7,784 bases of DNA. Source: Fen-999 sp035505955 (GTDB taxonomy: Bacteria; Pseudomonadota; Gammaproteobacteria; Burkholderiales; Rhodocyclaceae). Numbering within the stretch: position 1 is the first letter of the stretch; each line of letters opens with the position of its first letter. The stretch lies in contig DATJQH010000013.1 of the NCBI GenBank assembly GCA_035505955.1, positions 1 to 7,784 on the forward strand, written 5' to 3'. A program made the translations under genes and the position numbers. Under the pieces are notes generated by a model that saw only the letters and a program-made list of their open reading frames with translations, was not told the origin of the DNA and did no database searches. Shown piece by piece: positions 5,309-7,784 of this stretch.

Positions 5309-7114
5309 ATGACATCTGCACGTTTCCTCCACCACGCCACGAGCGGCGCAACGGTTGCTGCCGTCCTTTTCCTGTCCGCCTGCGGCAGCGCGCCCCAGCG
5401 CCCCGCGCAAGTGGCGCACGGCGACTTCGACAGCATCAAGCCCTACATTGCCGAGCTCGCCCGCCACGAGATGAGCGCCAACAACGTCATCGGCATGAGC
5501 ATCGCGCTGGTTGATGACCAACGCATCGTCTGGGCCGAAGGCTTCGGCTACGCGGACAAGGAGCAGAACCGGAAGGCGACGCCGGAAACGATCTACCGCG
5601 TCGGCTCGATTTCGAAGCTCTTCACGGCGACCGCGGCGATGCAGCTCGTCGAACACGGGCAGCTCGATCTGGACCGGCCGCTCAAGGACTACGTGCCCGA
5701 GTTCTCGATCCGCTCGCGGTTCGCCGGCGGCGATGCGGTGACGCCCCGCAACCTGATGACCCACCACTCCGGCCTGCCGCGCGACCTGGCCAAGGGCATG
5801 TTCACCGGGACCCCAGAACCGTTCACGCAGGTCGCGCAGCGGCTGCACGATGAGGACATGGCGTACCCGCCCAACCACACGTTCTCGTATTCGAACGTCG
5901 GCATCTCCCTGCTCGGCCACGCGATCCAGAACGTCACCGGCAAGCCGTTCGCGGACTACATGCACGACTCGGTGCTGGTGCCGATCGGAATGAACACTGC
6001 CGCCTTCGAGCTGGGCCCGGCCCATTCCAGCCTCATGTCCACTGCGTACCGCAAGGGCGAGCCGGCGACGGAACTGCCCCTGCGCGACGTGCCGGCTGGC
6101 GGCCTCAATGCCAGTGCCATCGACCTCGCCCGCTTCCTCTCGATGGTCTTCGCCGACGGGCGCGCCGGCGACAAGCAGGTGTTGCGCCAGGAATCCGTCG
6201 CCGAGATGCTGAGGCCGCAGAACGCCAACGTGCCGCTCGACCTCAACTTCCGCAACGGGCTGGGCTGGATGCTGTCGACGCTCGGCACCAACACGATCGA
6301 AGGCGCCGGACCGGTCGCCCACCATGCCGGCGGCATGCTGTACTTCCGCTCGCAAATCTACGCGCTGCCGGCGCACAAGCTGGGCGTCGTGGTGCTCGCC
6401 AATTCGGGCTCCGCCACACGCGCCATCGACCGCATCGCCACCGAGACGCTGGCCCTCGCGCTCGAGGCCAAGAGCGGCATTCGGCAGCCGCCGCGCGAGC
6501 AGGTGCCAGCGGCCGATCCGCCGTGGCCGGCCGAGCAGCTGCAACCCTATGTCGGCGACTACACGACGATGGTCGGCCTCACCCGCGTGCGCCTGGACGG
6601 CACGCACTTGCGCGCCGAGGCCTTCGGCCGCAGTTTCGACCTCGTGCCCGGAGCCGACGGCGAGCTCCGCGCGTCGTATTCGATTCTCGGCTTCATTCGC
6701 GTCGACCTCGGCACCCTCGGCGCCATCGGTCTCTCGCGGCGTGTCGTGGCGGGCCATGACGTCCTGGTGGCGCGCGTGGGCGGCCAGGAGATGCTGGTCG
6801 GCGAGCGCATCGTGCCGCCGGCCGATCTCGGCCAGTGGCGGCAGCGCCTCGGCGAGTGGAAGATCACGAACCTCGGCGACGATCACGCTTTTGTGGACGG
6901 CGCCGCGCTTGTCGAGGAAGCGGGACATCTTCTCGTCGAATTCCGCATGACGGACGGACCTCCGACGCGCGTGCCGATCGAGATCGTTTCGGACAGCGAG
7001 GCGGCCGTGCGCGGACCGCTCGCCGACGGCGGCAGCATCCTGCGCTGCGAGCAGGCCGGCAGCGGCGAGACCTGCACGTTCGAAGGCTACGCGCTGCAAA
7101 GGGCGACGCCCTAG
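5309..7114 (+). CDS. Serine hydrolase lipoprotein, class C beta-lactamase fold
   Basis: This 601-residue protein starts with a lipoprotein signal peptide: hydrophobic residues 13-22, lipobox LSAC with C25. It should be lipidated and held at the inner or outer membrane facing the periplasm. Residues about 38-385 form a beta-lactamase/penicillin-binding domain (PF00144). The catalytic SxxK is S100-I-S-K103, YSN is Y194-S-N196, and the third motif is HAG (339-341) in place of KTG, as in esterases and D-aminopeptidases of this superfamily. Residues about 400-601 are beta-rich, with PYVGDYTTMVGLTRVRLDG resembling the lipocalin-like modules (DUF3471 type) behind such hydrolases. There seem to be two modules, making the protein longer than most relatives. 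The substrate cannot be read from the sequence: peptidoglycan peptides, esters or small lactams are all possible. The ATG at 5309 is chosen because it begins the signal peptide; a TTG at 5282 would add nine residues and has no Shine-Dalgarno. The next gene begins directly after the stop (TAG-ATG). Confidence 0.9.
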   Translation: MTSARFLHHATSGATVAAVLFLSACGSAPQRPAQVAHGDFDSIKPYIAELARHEMSANNVIGMSIALVDDQRIVWAEGFGYADKEQNRKATPETIYRVGSISKLFTATAAMQLVEHGQLDLDRPLKDYVPEFSIRSRFAGGDAVTPRNLMTHHSGLPRDLAKGMFTGTPEPFTQVAQRLHDEDMAYPPNHTFSYSNVGISLLGHAIQNVTGKPFADYMHDSVLVPIGMNTAAFELGPAHSSLMSTAYRKGEPATELPLRDVPAGGLNASAIDLARFLSMVFADGRAGDKQVLRQESVAEMLRPQNANVPLDLNFRNGLGWMLSTLGTNTIEGAGPVAHHAGGMLYFRSQIYALPAHKLGVVVLANSGSATRAIDRIATETLALALEAKSGIRQPPREQVPAADPPWPAEQLQPYVGDYTTMVGLTRVRLDGTHLRAEAFGRSFDLVPGADGELRASYSILGFIRVDLGTLGAIGLSRRVVAGHDVLVARVGGQEMLVGERIVPPADLGQWRQRLGEWKITNLGDDHAFVDGAALVEEAGHLLVEFRMTDGPPTRVPIEIVSDSEAAVRGPLADGGSILRCEQAGSGETCTFEGYALQRATP

Positions 7115-7675
7115 ATGCATCGGGACGCCGCGGCGACTGCGCCTCCTGGCCGCCTTGCCGGCTTCCTGGCGCTCTCCGCGCTGCTGCACCTCGCGTGGCT
7201 GGCGCTGCCGATCCGGTTCCGCGAGGCGACCGACATACAGGTGGTGCCGGCGCCGCTGATCGCGCACTTGAGCACGCCGTTGCCCGCAAGCAGCGTCCCC
7301 GACGCTGAACCCGCGCGGCCGAGGATCGCGCCGGAACGCCGGCCCGCCGCAAGCCAAACTGCTGCCATGCCCACCGGCACCGAGACGGATCAGTCGACAC
7401 CTGCACCGAGGACGACGATCGACCTCGACGCCGCCCACGCCACCGCTCGCGCCTATGCGCGCGAGCCGGTGCCGCACACGTCGCTCGATGCGCCGAAGGT
7501 ACCGCTGACCGTCGAAGCGGCCATCGCCAAGGCAACTGCACCGGAAGTCGTCGTCGAGTCGCATGGCCCGGCCGGCGAGCATGTGGTCAAGATCGGCAAG
7601 ACGCGCTGCGTCACCCCGACCTGGGTTCCCCTCTTCATGGAAGGCGTGAAGATGCTGACGCAGTGCGGCTCCTGA
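7115..7675 (+). CDS. Inner-membrane protein with TonB-like anchor and no TonB domain
   Basis: This 186-residue protein starts with a cytoplasmic stub (1-13) and one membrane helix (about 14-33, AGFLALSALLHLAWLALP). The helix contains S21-xxx-H25, the spacing of the Ser/His pair of TonB that couples to ExbB/ExbD. A proline/alanine-rich linker follows (about 45-100; PAPL, TPLPASS, PARPR). The rest is not the TonB C-terminal beta-alpha-beta domain. It is a region (about 100-186) ending in GEHVVKIGKTRCVTP, then FMEGVKMLTQCGS, with two cysteines (C165 and C184) that could form a disulfide in the periplasm. I do not recognise this tail. The ATG at 7115 directly follows the hydrolase stop, with AAAGGG 11 nt upstream, so it is co-transcribed and probably coupled. 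A role as a TonB-like partner or envelope-spanning anchor is inference from the first 35 residues only. Confidence 0.75.
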   Translation: MHRDAAATAPPGRLAGFLALSALLHLAWLALPIRFREATDIQVVPAPLIAHLSTPLPASSVPDAEPARPRIAPERRPAASQTAAMPTGTETDQSTPAPRTTIDLDAAHATARAYAREPVPHTSLDAPKVPLTVEAAIAKATAPEVVVESHGPAGEHVVKIGKTRCVTPTWVPLFMEGVKMLTQCGS

Positions 7676-7692
7676 CGACCACCTAGCCGCGC
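7663..7692. terminator. Inverted repeat across the second convergent gene end
   Basis: GCGGCT (7665-7670) pairs perfectly with AGCCGC (7685-7690) around a 14-nt loop. The stem is extended by a G-T wobble and one G-C pair (7663-7664 with 7691-7692). It covers the stop of the TonB-like gene and that of the minus-strand gene. No T-tract is visible, so termination here is a guess from position. Confidence 0.25.
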
Positions 7693-7784
7693 AGTACCTG
7701 CACTTCGGTAATCGCCGCATGCAGCCTCAGCGCCAGGTTGCGCGCCAGCGTGCCGATCAGGGCAACGCTGAGGTCGCTGTGATC
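7683..7784 (-). CDS. Partial gene, C-terminal 33 residues, possibly after a cNMP-binding domain
   Basis: Reading the minus strand from the window edge gives 33 sense codons ending in TAG (7685-7683). The peptide (LIGTLARNLALRLHAA, then ITEVQVLRG at the end) is an amphipathic helix with a heptad-like Leu/Ala pattern. Similar helices end the cyclic-nucleotide-binding domains attached to SulP transporters, glutaminases and related proteins (nLa..La.rLr.an.ei..L). That resemblance is from memory and over a short stretch, so the product is tentative. The 5' part is outside the window. The stop lies 7 nt from the stop of the convergent TonB-like gene. Confidence 0.5.
   Translation of the reverse strand, partial: DHSDLSVALIGTLARNLALRLHAAITEVQVLRG

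Noticed and set aside
3723..5351. Minus-strand open frame of 542 codons
   Set aside because: It is antisense to petA and the FliD-like gene, has low-complexity arginine-rich composition and shows no motif.
4481..7720. Very long open frame on the minus strand (over 1000 codons)
   Set aside because: It runs opposite to three well-supported genes (Rieske-linked FliD-like, serine hydrolase and TonB-like). Its translation is Arg/Gly/His/Ala-rich with no domain motif, as expected for an antisense frame in GC-rich coding DNA.

Overview
The window is GC-rich and densely packed. It reads like the chromosome of a proteobacterium, most likely a betaproteobacterium of the Rhodocyclales/Azoarcus-Thauera type. 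That placement is an inference from gene style: a mitochondrial-type bc1 Rieske protein, a FemAB-like (DUF482) acyltransferase, a V4R protein paired with a histidine kinase, and lipoprotein and TonB-like N-termini. No rRNA, tRNA, CRISPR array, insertion sequence or phage gene was seen.

Layout. Positions 1-318 hold no convincing gene. They contain a perfect 16-bp palindrome (188-203) and a possible -10 box. Next comes a two-gene sensory unit on the + strand: a stand-alone V4R ligand-binding protein (319-858), overlapping by ATGA with a soluble sensor histidine kinase (855-2042). The V4R protein carries a Cys/Glu pattern that fits the zinc site of phenol-sensing regulators. No response regulator is visible. 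A FemAB-like GNAT-fold protein (2045-3205, - strand) converges on the kinase, with the two stop codons only 2 nt apart.

A divergent gap of about 160 bp then leads to a + strand run of five tightly spaced genes. These encode a small secreted Ig-like protein (GTG start at 3369), a Rieske iron-sulfur protein of the bc1 complex (petA, 3810-4400) without petB or petC beside it, and a protein with the C-terminal signature of the flagellar cap protein FliD (4425-5231). They are followed by a beta-lactamase-fold lipoprotein hydrolase (5309-7114) and a short protein with a TonB-like membrane anchor but no TonB C-terminal domain (7115-7675). All but the FliD-like protein carry an export or membrane signal, so the run looks like a set of envelope genes, possibly one operon with an internal promoter before 5309. 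The window ends inside a gene on the - strand (7683-7784) whose C-terminal helix resembles those following cyclic-nucleotide-binding domains.

The observations most worth following are the V4R/kinase pair (analogous to H-NOX/kinase pairs), the FliD-like protein outside any flagellar context, the isolated petA, and the TonB-anchor protein lacking the TonB domain.
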